Source of the DNA: Gymnodinialimonas sp. 202GB13-11
Lineage (GTDB): Bacteria > Pseudomonadota > Alphaproteobacteria > Rhodobacterales > Rhodobacteraceae
Reading direction: 5' to 3'
Length of the DNA: 64,000 nucleotides
Assembly: GCF_040932485.1 (NCBI RefSeq)
Contig: NZ_JBFRBH010000001.1
Location: 1,488,001 to 1,552,000 of the forward strand
Both the position numbers and the translations under genes were made by a program. Positions 33,294 through 42,081 of the stretch are shown here, piece after piece. How positions within the stretch are numbered: the stretch's first letter is position 1; each line of letters opens with the position of its first letter. The notes beneath the pieces are model-generated. The model did no database searches. It was not told where the DNA came from and was given only the letters and a program-made list of their open reading frames with translations.

Positions 33294-34399
33294 GCAGAAT
33301 ACACCGCCACCGGGTGCCCAAGCGTAGCCTCGTCAGGGTGCACGCCCAGACCAGAACCTTCGGGCAAATGGAGATGGCCGTCGATATTTCGCGGTCCGCG
33401 GCCGCCTGCGATCTCAGCCGTGATCATGTCCTGACATGCCCAGACTGCACGGCAGGCCGCATCGGGCACAGTTGCGGCCAGATGCAGAGCCTCAGTATCG
33501 GCCAGCACACTGCCGCCTGTGGCCATTACGAAGATGTCGATGCCATGGGCCAAAGCAATGTCGCGTAGGCGAGCGGCCTTGGTAAGCCCCCCGACCCTGT
33601 TCAGTTTGATGCCAAACACCTCAGCCAGTCCGTCGCGTGCAATGCGCGCGCCGTCTTGCAGGGTGACAAGGCTTTCATCCACGCTGACAGGTGCTGCATG
33701 CAACGGGCGCAGTGCGGCTATATCGTCGAGCGTTTCGCACGGCTGTTCGAAGGTCACGCAGAGGTCTTCGGTCGCCCGCATGACTTGAAGCGCCTGCGCA
33801 CGGCTCCAGCCCCGGTTAACGTCGTAAAGCACGATCTCTCCATCACGGCGGATCGCTTCGACGTCGCGAATGCGCGCGATGTCTCGGGCGACGTTGCCGC
33901 CGATCTTGACGGAATGGGCCACGTAACCGCGCGCGCGATATCGCTCAATCACGTCGCGCGTTTCCTCAATGGTTTTGGCCCCTACCGACGAGGCAATCGG
34001 GCGCGGGGTGCGCGACCCGCCGCCCATCAGATCTGCAATAGGCACGCCCGCCGCCTGCCCCGCAATGTCCCAACAGGCCATATCAATGGGCGATTTCGCG
34101 TAGAGATGCCCCGGAAGCGCAAGGTCCATGGCACGTTCGACATCCAGAACGCGGCGCGGATCTAAACCAAGGACAAACGGAGCCATTGTGGCAAGGCCCG
34201 CGCGCAGTCCAGGCCCATGGGCCGGCACATAAGTGTGCCCCCAAGGCGTGCCTTCACCCCAACCGGTCAGGCCAGTGTCAGTTTCCAACTTCACCAGCGT
34301 GGCATCCAGACATTCGAATTTGAGACGCCCACCGGACAACCAATAGGGATGCTCCAATGGCAAATCGACTTGGTAGACGGTGATGCGCGTGATCTTCAT
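33290..34399 (-). CDS. Enolase-superfamily (MR/MLE) epimerase or dehydratase, copy B
   Basis: 369-residue paralog of the downstream gene. Metal ligands Asp193, Glu218 and Asp241 (YDVN, FEQP, SVDES) and lysines Lys165 (HSVKIG) and Lys265 (IKLNRVGG) are intact at matching positions. The N-terminal capping domain opens with MKITRITVYQVDLPL, close to HpbD-type proteins. It lacks the WGSDIV block of copy A (ATGGSVLAD instead), so the pair probably act on different substrates or steps. ATGA overlaps on both sides, with the FAD/GcvT gene upstream. Confidence 0.87.
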   Translation of the reverse strand: MKITRITVYQVDLPLEHPYWLSGGRLKFECLDATLVKLETDTGLTGWGEGTPWGHTYVPAHGPGLRAGLATMAPFVLGLDPRRVLDVERAMDLALPGHLYAKSPIDMACWDIAGQAAGVPIADLMGGGSRTPRPIASSVGAKTIEETRDVIERYRARGYVAHSVKIGGNVARDIARIRDVEAIRRDGEIVLYDVNRGWSRAQALQVMRATEDLCVTFEQPCETLDDIAALRPLHAAPVSVDESLVTLQDGARIARDGLAEVFGIKLNRVGGLTKAARLRDIALAHGIDIFVMATGGSVLADTEALHLAATVPDAACRAVWACQDMITAEIAGGRGPRNIDGHLHLPEGSGLGVHPDEATLGHPVAVYSA

Positions 34400-36852
34400 T
34401 CTGCGGCCACCGCGTCAGCATCTGTGCGGGGCGCCAGATTTTGCGGGTCGTAGGCGGGCTCCGCCAGTACCCGCGCCGGGCGCGGTGTGCCATGGATCAC
34501 CACCTCAAGCGCCGTGCCCGGCACCGCCGCCTCAGGCACGATATAGGCGAAGGCAAGTCCTTTGCCGACGGTCGGGCTATGCACGACCGAGGCCGTTGAA
34601 CCGACCACGCGCCCGTCGTGCATCACAGCCTCGCCACCATGGCCGTCGATCTTTCCATCCGGTTCAATCTCCAGATAGGCGCAGACCCATTGCAGATCGC
34701 TATTCAGGCTAAGGTCTCGGCCCAAATACTCCTTGTCGGTGCGTGCAAAACGCAGCACATCGGCCTCCGCCAATGTGACTTCATTGGTCAACTCTCCCGC
34801 ACCCTTGAAGCCCTTTTCCATTCGCATCACGTTCATCGCGAAACTGCCGTAATCGGCGATGCCATGGGTCTGCCCTGCTTGCCAGAGCGCCGCATAGACG
34901 TCTGCCATTGCGGTGAAGGGCATGTGCAGCTCCCAACCGAGCTCACCCGCGTATGACATGCGCAAGGCCCAGACATCGTGACCGGCAATGTCGATCTGCT
35001 GCGTGGAGAGCCAGCGGAATGACGCGTTTTCCAGGCGCGCATTGGTGCAGGCGGCAAGCACGTCGCGTGACCGGGGGCCGTTCAGGCTGAGCGCGCCCCA
35101 GCTATCGGACAGGGCGGTGAACGTGACCTCCTCACCATCGCGGTGTTGGGCGAGGTGATCCAAAAGACGCTGCTCAAAAAATGCAGCACAGACGAGATAG
35201 AAGCGATCCCCAGCCATCCGCACGATGGTCGTCTCCAACTCAATCCGTCCACGGCGATTGAGCATATGGGCCAAAGTAATCGAGCCATCCTTCTGCGGCA
35301 TTCGGTTCGCCGTCAGCCGGTCGAGTAATGCATATGCGCCCGGTCCTTCCACCAACACCTTGGTAAAGGCCGTTACATCCATGATCCCCGCACGCTCCCG
35401 CACGGCCTTAACCTCAGCAGCAACGACGTCATCCACAATTGTGCGGCGGAACGAGTAGTGATCCTCCTGCGCCACGCCGTCTCGCGCGAACCAACGCGGG
35501 CGCTCAAAGCCGTAGACCTCCTCAAAGACGACACCCTTGGCCTTCAGCGTTTCATACAGCGGCGAGGGTTTGATCGGTCGTCCAGCCAAGCGATTGAAAT
35601 GCGGGTACGGGATCTCGTGGCGGAGGCAGTAATCCTCTTTGGCCTTGGTCACTTGCCACTCTTTCGTCGCGTAGCTTCCGAACCGACGCGGGTCATAATC
35701 GCGCATCGAGATATCCGCTGCGCCGTGCACCATCCAATGCGCCAATTCTCGCGTCAGGCCCGGGCCCCAACCGATCCCGATTTGTGTACCGCAACAACAC
35801 CAGTAATTGCGGACACCCGGCGCAGGGCCAACCAACGGGTTGCCATCGGGCGGATGGCTGATTGCACCGTGCACGTCGCGCGTGATGCCAAGCTCGGCGA
35901 AGATCGGCATACGGTTCAGGCTTTCCTCCAACCACGGCATGACACGGTCGTAGTCCGCCTCGAAAAGCTCATTTTCGGCCTCCCAAGGGCAATGATCCTC
36001 CCAAACTGTGTTCGGGTTTGCCTTCTCATAGATACCAATAAGGCCCTTCTTTTGCTCCATCCGGATGTAGCCGGAGACTTTACGGTCATCGCGGATGACG
36101 GGCAGTTCGCGATCTAGGTCACGGAATTCGGGGACCTCATCGGTCACGAAGTAATGGTGGGTCATCGACGTCATGGGTAGTTGCAGCCCCGACCATTCCC
36201 CCATTTGGCGCGCATAGGTTCCACCTGCATTGACGACATGCTCGCACAGGATGGACCCCTGCTCCGTTTCGACAAGCCACTCACCCGTTGGCTGCTGTGT
36301 GACATTCGTGGCGCGGCATCGCCTGATGATCCTAACGCCCTTGGCCCTCGCCCCGGCGGCCATTGCCATGGTCACGTTGGTCGGATCGACATGGCCATCA
36401 TCGGGCGTATGCAGTGCACCCAAAACACCGTCGAGGTTGTAGAACGGATGCAACTCACCGACTCGCTCAGGCCCGACCAATTCGATGTTGAACCCGAGTG
36501 CGCGACCCACCGACAACGTGTGGCGCAGCCAATCCATCTCATCCTCGGTATAGGCCAGTCGGAACGACCCGCATCCATGCCAGGTGACGGCCTGCCCAGT
36601 CTCCGCCTCCAAAGCACCGGAATAGAGCCCGATATTGTAGTCCACACATTTGCCGAGGCTGAAGCTGCTGGTTGAGTGGGTGATCTGCCCTGCCGCGTGC
36701 CAAGTGCTGCCAGAGGTCAGTTCCGCCTTTTCCAGAAGCACAACCTCAGGGCCCCACCCCTCATGGGCAAGATGGTAGGCAAGCCCGACCCCCATGACCC
36801 CACCGCCTACGATGACAACACGCGCGTGGCTGGGCATCTGCTTGTCCGACAT
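34396..36852 (-). CDS. DMGDH/SARDH-like FAD oxidoreductase with GcvT domain
   Basis: 818 residues. An N-terminal FAD-binding DAO domain (VVIVGGGVMGVGLAYHLA, residues about 11-28) runs to about 390. A linker and a C-terminal GcvT/aminomethyltransferase domain (about 430-810) follow. This is the layout of dimethylglycine and sarcosine dehydrogenases, which demethylate N-methyl amino acids and pass formaldehyde to tetrahydrofolate. STWHAAG resembles the covalent-flavin STxHxAG motif of DMGDH, with the expected His. ATG at 36852, divergent from the RpiR gene with only 73 bases between. It is the first gene of the minus-strand catabolic operon. Confidence 0.9.
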   Translation of the reverse strand: MSDKQMPSHARVVIVGGGVMGVGLAYHLAHEGWGPEVVLLEKAELTSGSTWHAAGQITHSTSSFSLGKCVDYNIGLYSGALEAETGQAVTWHGCGSFRLAYTEDEMDWLRHTLSVGRALGFNIELVGPERVGELHPFYNLDGVLGALHTPDDGHVDPTNVTMAMAAGARAKGVRIIRRCRATNVTQQPTGEWLVETEQGSILCEHVVNAGGTYARQMGEWSGLQLPMTSMTHHYFVTDEVPEFRDLDRELPVIRDDRKVSGYIRMEQKKGLIGIYEKANPNTVWEDHCPWEAENELFEADYDRVMPWLEESLNRMPIFAELGITRDVHGAISHPPDGNPLVGPAPGVRNYWCCCGTQIGIGWGPGLTRELAHWMVHGAADISMRDYDPRRFGSYATKEWQVTKAKEDYCLRHEIPYPHFNRLAGRPIKPSPLYETLKAKGVVFEEVYGFERPRWFARDGVAQEDHYSFRRTIVDDVVAAEVKAVRERAGIMDVTAFTKVLVEGPGAYALLDRLTANRMPQKDGSITLAHMLNRRGRIELETTIVRMAGDRFYLVCAAFFEQRLLDHLAQHRDGEEVTFTALSDSWGALSLNGPRSRDVLAACTNARLENASFRWLSTQQIDIAGHDVWALRMSYAGELGWELHMPFTAMADVYAALWQAGQTHGIADYGSFAMNVMRMEKGFKGAGELTNEVTLAEADVLRFARTDKEYLGRDLSLNSDLQWVCAYLEIEPDGKIDGHGGEAVMHDGRVVGSTASVVHSPTVGKGLAFAYIVPEAAVPGTALEVVIHGTPRPARVLAEPAYDPQNLAPRTDADAVAAE

Positions 36853-36907
36853 TGTCGCTGCCTTTTCATTCAAGAGTCGCAAAACCTGTAGACAGGCTAA
36901 TTGGATA

Positions 36908-36939
36908 TTTGTACCACTGTCAATTATGGATGGTACAAA
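36908..36939. promoter_or_regulatory. Inverted repeat covering the RpiR start, likely operator
   Basis: TTTGTACCA (36908-36916) and TGGTACAAA (36931-36939), a perfect nine-base inverted repeat with a 14-base spacer. It lies between the divergent FAD/GcvT and RpiR genes and spans the RpiR initiation codon. Binding by RpiR could repress both operons. Confidence 0.7.
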
Positions 36940-37810
36940 CGTGTCACTACAAGTTCTGGAGCGCCTCAACGATGAATGGGATGCGCTGACGCCCGAAGCG
37001 CAGAAAGCTGCGCGCTACGTGCTGGAAAACCCAAATGACGTCGGTGTTTCGACGGTACGTGAGATTGCCGAAGCCGCAAACGTGAAACCGAATACCTTTG
37101 TGCGCATGGCCCGGCAGGTCGGTTTTGAAGGCTATGAGGACTTCCGCGCGCCCTTCCGCGAGGCGATCCGTAAGGGCGCTGTTAGCTTTCCTGACCGGGC
37201 CCGCTGGCTGCAGGACATCCGCAAATCGGGCGATCTGGGTGGGCTTTACGCCGACATGGCGGAAGGCGCGATCCGCAATCTTGCCGAGACCTTTTCCAGC
37301 ATCGACGCAGACGCCCTGAAAGCTGCCGCAGATGCGATCTGGACCAGTCGGCAGGTCTTTACTTTGGGCGTCGGTGTAAACAACGCAAACGCGCGCAATT
37401 TCACCTACCTTGCCTCTACCGGGATGGTTCAGTTCCATGCCATCCCACGCCCCGGATCGACGCCGACCGATGACCTGGCTTGGGCGGACAAGCGCGATGT
37501 TCTGATCGCCATGTCTATGCGCCCCTATCGCAGCGAGGTCGTGGACGCCATTGAAGTCGCGCGGGAACAGGGAATGACCATTATCGGCCTCAGCGATAGC
37601 CCTGCCAGCCCGATCCTTCGCGCCGCCGATCATGCCTTTGTTGTCGCCGTCGATACGCCCCAGTTCTTTCCATCCTCGGTGTCGACCATTGCGTTAATGG
37701 AAACCTTGCTGAGTTTCGTCATCGCAGTGGCCAGTGATGAGATCGTCGACCGTGTCGACAGCTTTCACCAGCGGCGGCATCGCCTTGGTATGTACACGGA
37801 GGAGCCTTGA
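36926..37810 (+). CDS. RpiR-family transcriptional regulator (HTH + SIS domain)
   Basis: 294 residues. The N-terminal HTH_6 domain (about 15-85) has the pattern LTPEAQKAARYVLENP and VKPNTFVRMARQVGF. The C-terminal SIS phosphosugar-type domain (about 120-270) has the QVFTLGVGVNNANARNF, VLIAMSMRPYRSEVV and IIGLSDSPASP segments. ATG at 36926; a GTG at 36941 is an alternative if the inverted repeat is untranslated. It is divergent from the FAD/GcvT gene and runs into the Rieske gene by a TGATG overlap, so it probably controls both halves of the island in response to a pathway metabolite. Confidence 0.9.
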   Translation: MDGTNVSLQVLERLNDEWDALTPEAQKAARYVLENPNDVGVSTVREIAEAANVKPNTFVRMARQVGFEGYEDFRAPFREAIRKGAVSFPDRARWLQDIRKSGDLGGLYADMAEGAIRNLAETFSSIDADALKAAADAIWTSRQVFTLGVGVNNANARNFTYLASTGMVQFHAIPRPGSTPTDDLAWADKRDVLIAMSMRPYRSEVVDAIEVAREQGMTIIGLSDSPASPILRAADHAFVVAVDTPQFFPSSVSTIALMETLLSFVIAVASDEIVDRVDSFHQRRHRLGMYTEEP

Positions 37811-38898
37811 TGAAGGACGATGCGGGCCTCATCCGGTCACTTGACGCGCGGTACTATACCGATCCGCAGGTGTTCGAAGTCGAAAAGCGCGGCTTGCTGG
37901 CGCGCACGTGGCAATTCGCGTGCCATGCCAGCGAATTGGAAAACCCGGGCGATTACGTCACGTTCGATTTGGCTGATGAGAGCCTGTTCTCGATCAAAGG
38001 CCGGGATGGCCACATCCGCACCTTCTACAATGTTTGCCAGCATCGCGCGCATCAGCTTGTCAGCGGGGTCGGCAATACGCGCGTGGTCGTCTGCCCCTAC
38101 CATGCATGGACCTATGAACTGACCGGCAAGTTGCGCGCCGCACCCAACACAAAATCAGTTCCGGGCTTCGACGCGGCCAATATCTGCCTGACTGAGGTGC
38201 GAACCGAGATTTTTCTGGGCTTTGTATTCGTGAACCTCGACGCAAACGCCGCCCCGATGGATGATTGGTTCCCGAATGCGCGCGCTGAGTTGGAAAGTTT
38301 CGTTCCCAATTGGGCGGATCTGAAGCCCTTGGAATGGGTGGAGATCCCGGAAAACTGCAACTGGAAGGTCTCGGTCGAGAACTATTCGGAGTGCTACCAT
38401 TGCACCCTGAACCACCCAACCTTTGCCACCGGCGTGATCCGGCCCGAAACCTATGACATTCAGCCCCAAGGTTATTGCTTGCGGCACACGACCGAATGCA
38501 GCGACCTCAGCCAGATGACCTACGACATCGAAAGCGGCTTTCCCAACCATGACAAGTATTCCAGTTGGTTCCTTTGGCCGATGTTTTCCTTTCAGGTCTA
38601 TCCCGGGAATTTGCTGAACACCTATCATTGGCGGGCGATTGACGCCGATCATGTGGTGGTCTGGCGCGGTTGGTATTCTGTAGACGGCACTGACAATCCG
38701 GTGGTCAGACGCATGGCGCAGCAGGACCGAGCGACGACCGTGGAAGAGGACATTCACCTTGTCGAAAGCGTGCAGCGCGGTCTGAAATCACGCGGCTACG
38801 TTCCCGGCCCGCTGGTTGTCGATCCACGTTGCGGCGTGAACTCGGAACATTCGGTCATGCACCTGCAACGGTGGATGCGAGAGGCGATCGATGGCTAA
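37810..38898 (+). CDS. Rieske non-haem iron oxygenase, quaternary-ammonium type
   Basis: 362-residue alpha-subunit-like oxygenase. The Rieske cluster ligands are Cys76/His78 and Cys95/His98 (CQHRAH, CPYH), and the mononuclear iron ligands His197 and His202 are in ECYHCTLNH. The bridging residue before them is Glu194, not the usual Asp. That is a feature of carnitine monooxygenase CntA, glycine betaine GbcA and stachydrine demethylase relatives, which oxidatively demethylate or cleave quaternary amines. ATG at 37810 shares one base with the RpiR stop. No reductase gene is in the island, so electrons must come from elsewhere. The exact substrate is not set by sequence. Confidence 0.9.
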   Translation: MKDDAGLIRSLDARYYTDPQVFEVEKRGLLARTWQFACHASELENPGDYVTFDLADESLFSIKGRDGHIRTFYNVCQHRAHQLVSGVGNTRVVVCPYHAWTYELTGKLRAAPNTKSVPGFDAANICLTEVRTEIFLGFVFVNLDANAAPMDDWFPNARAELESFVPNWADLKPLEWVEIPENCNWKVSVENYSECYHCTLNHPTFATGVIRPETYDIQPQGYCLRHTTECSDLSQMTYDIESGFPNHDKYSSWFLWPMFSFQVYPGNLLNTYHWRAIDADHVVVWRGWYSVDGTDNPVVRRMAQQDRATTVEEDIHLVESVQRGLKSRGYVPGPLVVDPRCGVNSEHSVMHLQRWMREAIDG

Positions 38899-40345
38899 CG
38901 TTAAGCGGTACTGGAAAAACTATATTGATGGTGCATGGGTCGACGGCGGCGCGGCCTGGATCGGTGTGCTCGATCCGGCAACAGGCGAGCAAATCGCAGA
39001 GCATGCCCTGGCCGATGCTGCCGATGTGGACCGCGCCGTCCAAGCGGCGCGCAGAGTGCATGTTTCAGGCGCGCTGACCGCGATGCGGCCCATTGAACGC
39101 GGCCGGATGGTCCAAGCGATGGGACGCTATCTTCTGGAACATAAGGGTGAGATTGCCCGTGTGCTGACGCTCGAACAGGGCAAACCGCTTTGGGAGTCGC
39201 ATATCGAAATCGAAGGCGCGGCCCTCTACTTCGAGTATTACGGCAATCAGGCGAGCACGGTTGAAGGCCGCTCCATCCCTCTCGGTGCGGGCTACATGGA
39301 CTGGACGGAGTACGAACCGTTCGGGGTATCTGCCCAGATTGTCCCGTGGAACTACCCGGTAGAGATGACGGCCCGGTCGCTGTCAGCCGGTCTGGCCACT
39401 GGCAATGCCTGTGTCATTAAGTCCCCGGAATTGACGCCATTGACCAACGGTTATCTGGCCATGGCAGCCGAAGCGGCGGGCTTTCCCGCCGGTGCGGTGA
39501 ACATCATCTGCGGCTTAGGACACGAGGCTGGCGCGGCACTGGCCGGGCATTCTGGCGTCAACCAGATTGTTTTCACCGGGTCAGTGCCCACAGGCGTCGC
39601 GATTTCAACCGCAGCGGCTCAGAACGTCGTGCCGTGCGTCCTTGAACTGGGTGGCAAATCGGCGGCCATCGTCCATGAAGACGCAGACCTGGATGCATTT
39701 GAGAACGACATTCGCTGGGGCATCTATTTCAACGCAGGTCAGGTATGCTCTGCCATGTCACGTGTCATCGTGCATGAAAGCCGCCGGGACGAACTGGTCG
39801 AACGCGCCGCGTCCGTGGCCAAATCCCTTTCCGTCGGTCCGGGCATCGAAAGCCCGGATTTCGGCGCCAATATGGGTGCTATGGTCAGCGACGGCCAACG
39901 CGACCGCGCCATGGAAATGATCGCCCGCGCTCAAGACGAGGGTGCCACCCTTGTTACGGGGGGACGAAGGCCCAACCGCCCCGGTGCATTTTTGGAGCCC
40001 ACGGTGCTTTCAGACGTCACGCCCAATATGGAGATCGCCAATCAGGAGGTCTTTGGCCCGGTTCTGTCCGTTCTGTCTTTTCAGGAAGAAGCTCAGGCCA
40101 TCGAAATCGCCAACGGTACAGAATATGGCTTGGTCGCGGGCGTCTTTACGGCTGACCTCGATCGCGCGACGCGGGCGGCGCGACACCTTCGCGCGGGTCA
40201 GGTCTTTGTCAATGAATGGTATGCGGGCGGCGTGGAAACACCGTTCGGAGGCTATGGCAAGTCCGGCTATGGCCGCGAAAAGGGCCGGGAAGCGCTATGG
40301 AACTACGTACAGACCAAGAATATCGCGATCCGGCTGAAAGGATGA
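38891..40345 (+). CDS. NAD(P)-dependent aldehyde dehydrogenase
   Basis: 484-residue ALDH-superfamily enzyme. The active-site Glu segment LELGGKSA, the catalytic Cys in FNAGQVCSAMSR and the cofactor segments IVPWNYPVEM and FTGSVPTG are all present. The MDWTEYEPFGV stretch and overall pattern are close to betaine-aldehyde/gamma-aminobutyraldehyde-type enzymes. It overlaps the Rieske gene by eight bases. In this island it would oxidise the aldehyde released by oxygenase or aminotransferase steps. Confidence 0.92.
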   Translation: MANVKRYWKNYIDGAWVDGGAAWIGVLDPATGEQIAEHALADAADVDRAVQAARRVHVSGALTAMRPIERGRMVQAMGRYLLEHKGEIARVLTLEQGKPLWESHIEIEGAALYFEYYGNQASTVEGRSIPLGAGYMDWTEYEPFGVSAQIVPWNYPVEMTARSLSAGLATGNACVIKSPELTPLTNGYLAMAAEAAGFPAGAVNIICGLGHEAGAALAGHSGVNQIVFTGSVPTGVAISTAAAQNVVPCVLELGGKSAAIVHEDADLDAFENDIRWGIYFNAGQVCSAMSRVIVHESRRDELVERAASVAKSLSVGPGIESPDFGANMGAMVSDGQRDRAMEMIARAQDEGATLVTGGRRPNRPGAFLEPTVLSDVTPNMEIANQEVFGPVLSVLSFQEEAQAIEIANGTEYGLVAGVFTADLDRATRAARHLRAGQVFVNEWYAGGVETPFGGYGKSGYGREKGREALWNYVQTKNIAIRLKG

Positions 40346-40349
40346 TGGC

Positions 40350-40730
40350 ATGAGCACCTTCGACGAAGACCTGTTCCTGAAGGGACTTGAGCAACGCAAA
40401 GCGACCCTTGGGGCGGAGTATGTGGAGAGGAACCTTGCCGCCGCGGATGATTTCACCCGCCCGTTTCAGGAGGCGATGACCGCCTGGTGCTGGGGCTTTG
40501 GCTGGGGCGACGACGTGATCGACGCCAAGACCCGTTCGATGATGAATCTGTCCATGATCGGTGCCCTTGGCAAAATGCAGGAATGGGAAATCCATTGCAG
40601 GGGCGCCATCAGCAATGGCGTGACGCAGGAAGAATTACGCGCCATCATCCATGTGGTCGGTATTTATTGTGGGGTGCCGCAGGCACTGGAATGCTTTCGG
40701 GTCGCCCGCAAAGTACTGGAAGAGGAATAG
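40350..40730 (+). CDS. Carboxymuconolactone decarboxylase (PcaC/CMD) family protein
   Basis: 126-residue CMD-fold protein. The EWEIHCRGAISNGVTQEE block and the GIYCGVPQALECF block match the PcaC subfamily, whose members decarboxylate gamma-carboxymuconolactone; other family members are peroxidase-like. No other beta-ketoadipate gene is nearby, so a different ring-opened or lactone substrate in this pathway is likely. ATG four bases after the ALDH stop. A bidirectional terminator follows. Confidence 0.88.
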   Translation: MSTFDEDLFLKGLEQRKATLGAEYVERNLAAADDFTRPFQEAMTAWCWGFGWGDDVIDAKTRSMMNLSMIGALGKMQEWEIHCRGAISNGVTQEELRAIIHVVGIYCGVPQALECFRVARKVLEEE

Positions 40731-40756
40731 GCGCTCCAGCAGCGCTTCAGAAAGAA

Positions 40757-40782
40757 AAACGGCCCGAGAATTCGGGCCGTTT
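40757..40782. terminator. Bidirectional intrinsic terminator
   Basis: Perfect 11-pair stem AAACGGCCCGA / TCGGGCCGTTT with a four-base loop and A/T runs on both flanks, between the convergent CMD and tauC-like genes. Confidence 0.85.
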
Positions 40783-40807
40783 CCATTTCATGCGATGCCT
40801 TTTCGCT

Positions 40808-42079
40808 TCAGCTTTTACCTTTCCAAGGCACCAGCCAGTTCTCAGCCGCACGCATCAAAATATCGATGCCGAAGCCGATGATACCGATCAGAATGATCCC
40901 GAGGATCACGATGTCGGTCAGCTGGAAGCGCGAGGCCGCGATAATCATCATGCCCGCGCCCTGGGTCGCCGCCACGAGCTCGGCCGCCACAACCGTGCCC
41001 CAGCAAACCCCCATCGCGACCCGCGCGCCGGTGAAGATTTCCGGCAGCGAGTTTGGCACAATGACGTGCCAAAGGATCTGCCCCTTCGACGCCCCAAGCG
41101 AATAGGCCGCGTGGATTTTCGAGATATTCACCCCGGCCACGCCTGCCCTTGCAGCGATGGTCATGATCCACAATGCCGCCAGGAACAGCAGCACGATCTT
41201 TCCGGTCTCGAAGATGCCGAACCAGATGATGACCAGCGGGATCAAGGCCAGTGGCGGAACCGGTCGCATGAATTCGACGATTGGGTCAAACCAGCCGCGG
41301 AACCAACCGCTCAAGCCCATCGCATAGCCAAGCGGGATGCCCACCAGCGCGCCGAAAAAGAAGCCGCCAAGCACGCGGAAAAGCGACGCCCAAAGGTGCT
41401 CCAGCAAGGTCGAGTTCTGGTAGCCGTCCGTCCAGATTTCTTTCAAGCGGAACCAAATCGCCTCAGGCGCAGGCAGCCAAATCGGCTGCATCTGCATACC
41501 CGCCGTTGGTGTGAAGTTGAGCGAGCCGCGCTGGGTGAGTGTGACGGTCCCGTTGTCCACGCGCACCGTCTCGTTTGTGGCAATCGGCTCCCCGTTGATT
41601 GCCACGATACCGTAGCCATCATCGCCTTCGGCGCCCGGGTCGTTGCGCGGTGCACGGATCAAAACCGATCCCCACGCACCCGCCGAGCCTGCATCATTCA
41701 GCGCCAGACCATCACCTTCGTCAATCTCAGGTGGATCGCCCTCTTCCTCATCCCGGCCATAGACGCGGATGAATACGGTCGCATCAGCACTTTCCCCATC
41801 TGACGTCTCGGCGGTGTAAGTGAATTCAACGTCACCCGAATACGGCCCCGGAACGTGCAACGGCACAAGGACCGAGTTGGTGAACGCGCCCCAGATGAAG
41901 AACAGGCAGACAACGGACAGAACCGACGCGATCCGATCCGGCGTCACGGCGCTTTCATCACCGAACGTCACCGTTTTCAAAGAGGTGAAATCGCGGCGCG
42001 CATCCATTTGCGAGCGCACAAGTTTCACCACGAAATAGCAGCCCACAAAGAGTGCTACGTAGAACGCTAGAACGATCAT
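40808..42079 (-). CDS. tauC: TauC/SsuC-like ABC transporter permease with an inserted periplasmic domain
   Basis: 423 residues, longer than the usual 250-280. The C-terminal 200 residues are a normal BPD_transp_1 permease (LIPLVIIWFGIFETGKI, the EAA-like AAYSLGASKGQILWHVIVPNSLPEI loop region). The N-terminal half has two membrane helices (about 2-22 and 51-72). Between the second helix and the permease core lies a soluble segment, about 80-195, with cadherin/VCBS-like motifs: GDVEFTYTAETSDGES with ADATVFIRV, and GTVTLTQRGSLNFTPTAG. Last of the tauA-tauB-tauC minus-strand operon. Taurine or another organosulfonate is the likely substrate, by similarity of the binding protein. Confidence 0.87.
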   Translation of the reverse strand: MIVLAFYVALFVGCYFVVKLVRSQMDARRDFTSLKTVTFGDESAVTPDRIASVLSVVCLFFIWGAFTNSVLVPLHVPGPYSGDVEFTYTAETSDGESADATVFIRVYGRDEEEGDPPEIDEGDGLALNDAGSAGAWGSVLIRAPRNDPGAEGDDGYGIVAINGEPIATNETVRVDNGTVTLTQRGSLNFTPTAGMQMQPIWLPAPEAIWFRLKEIWTDGYQNSTLLEHLWASLFRVLGGFFFGALVGIPLGYAMGLSGWFRGWFDPIVEFMRPVPPLALIPLVIIWFGIFETGKIVLLFLAALWIMTIAARAGVAGVNISKIHAAYSLGASKGQILWHVIVPNSLPEIFTGARVAMGVCWGTVVAAELVAATQGAGMMIIAASRFQLTDIVILGIILIGIIGFGIDILMRAAENWLVPWKGKS

Positions 42080-42081
42080 TA

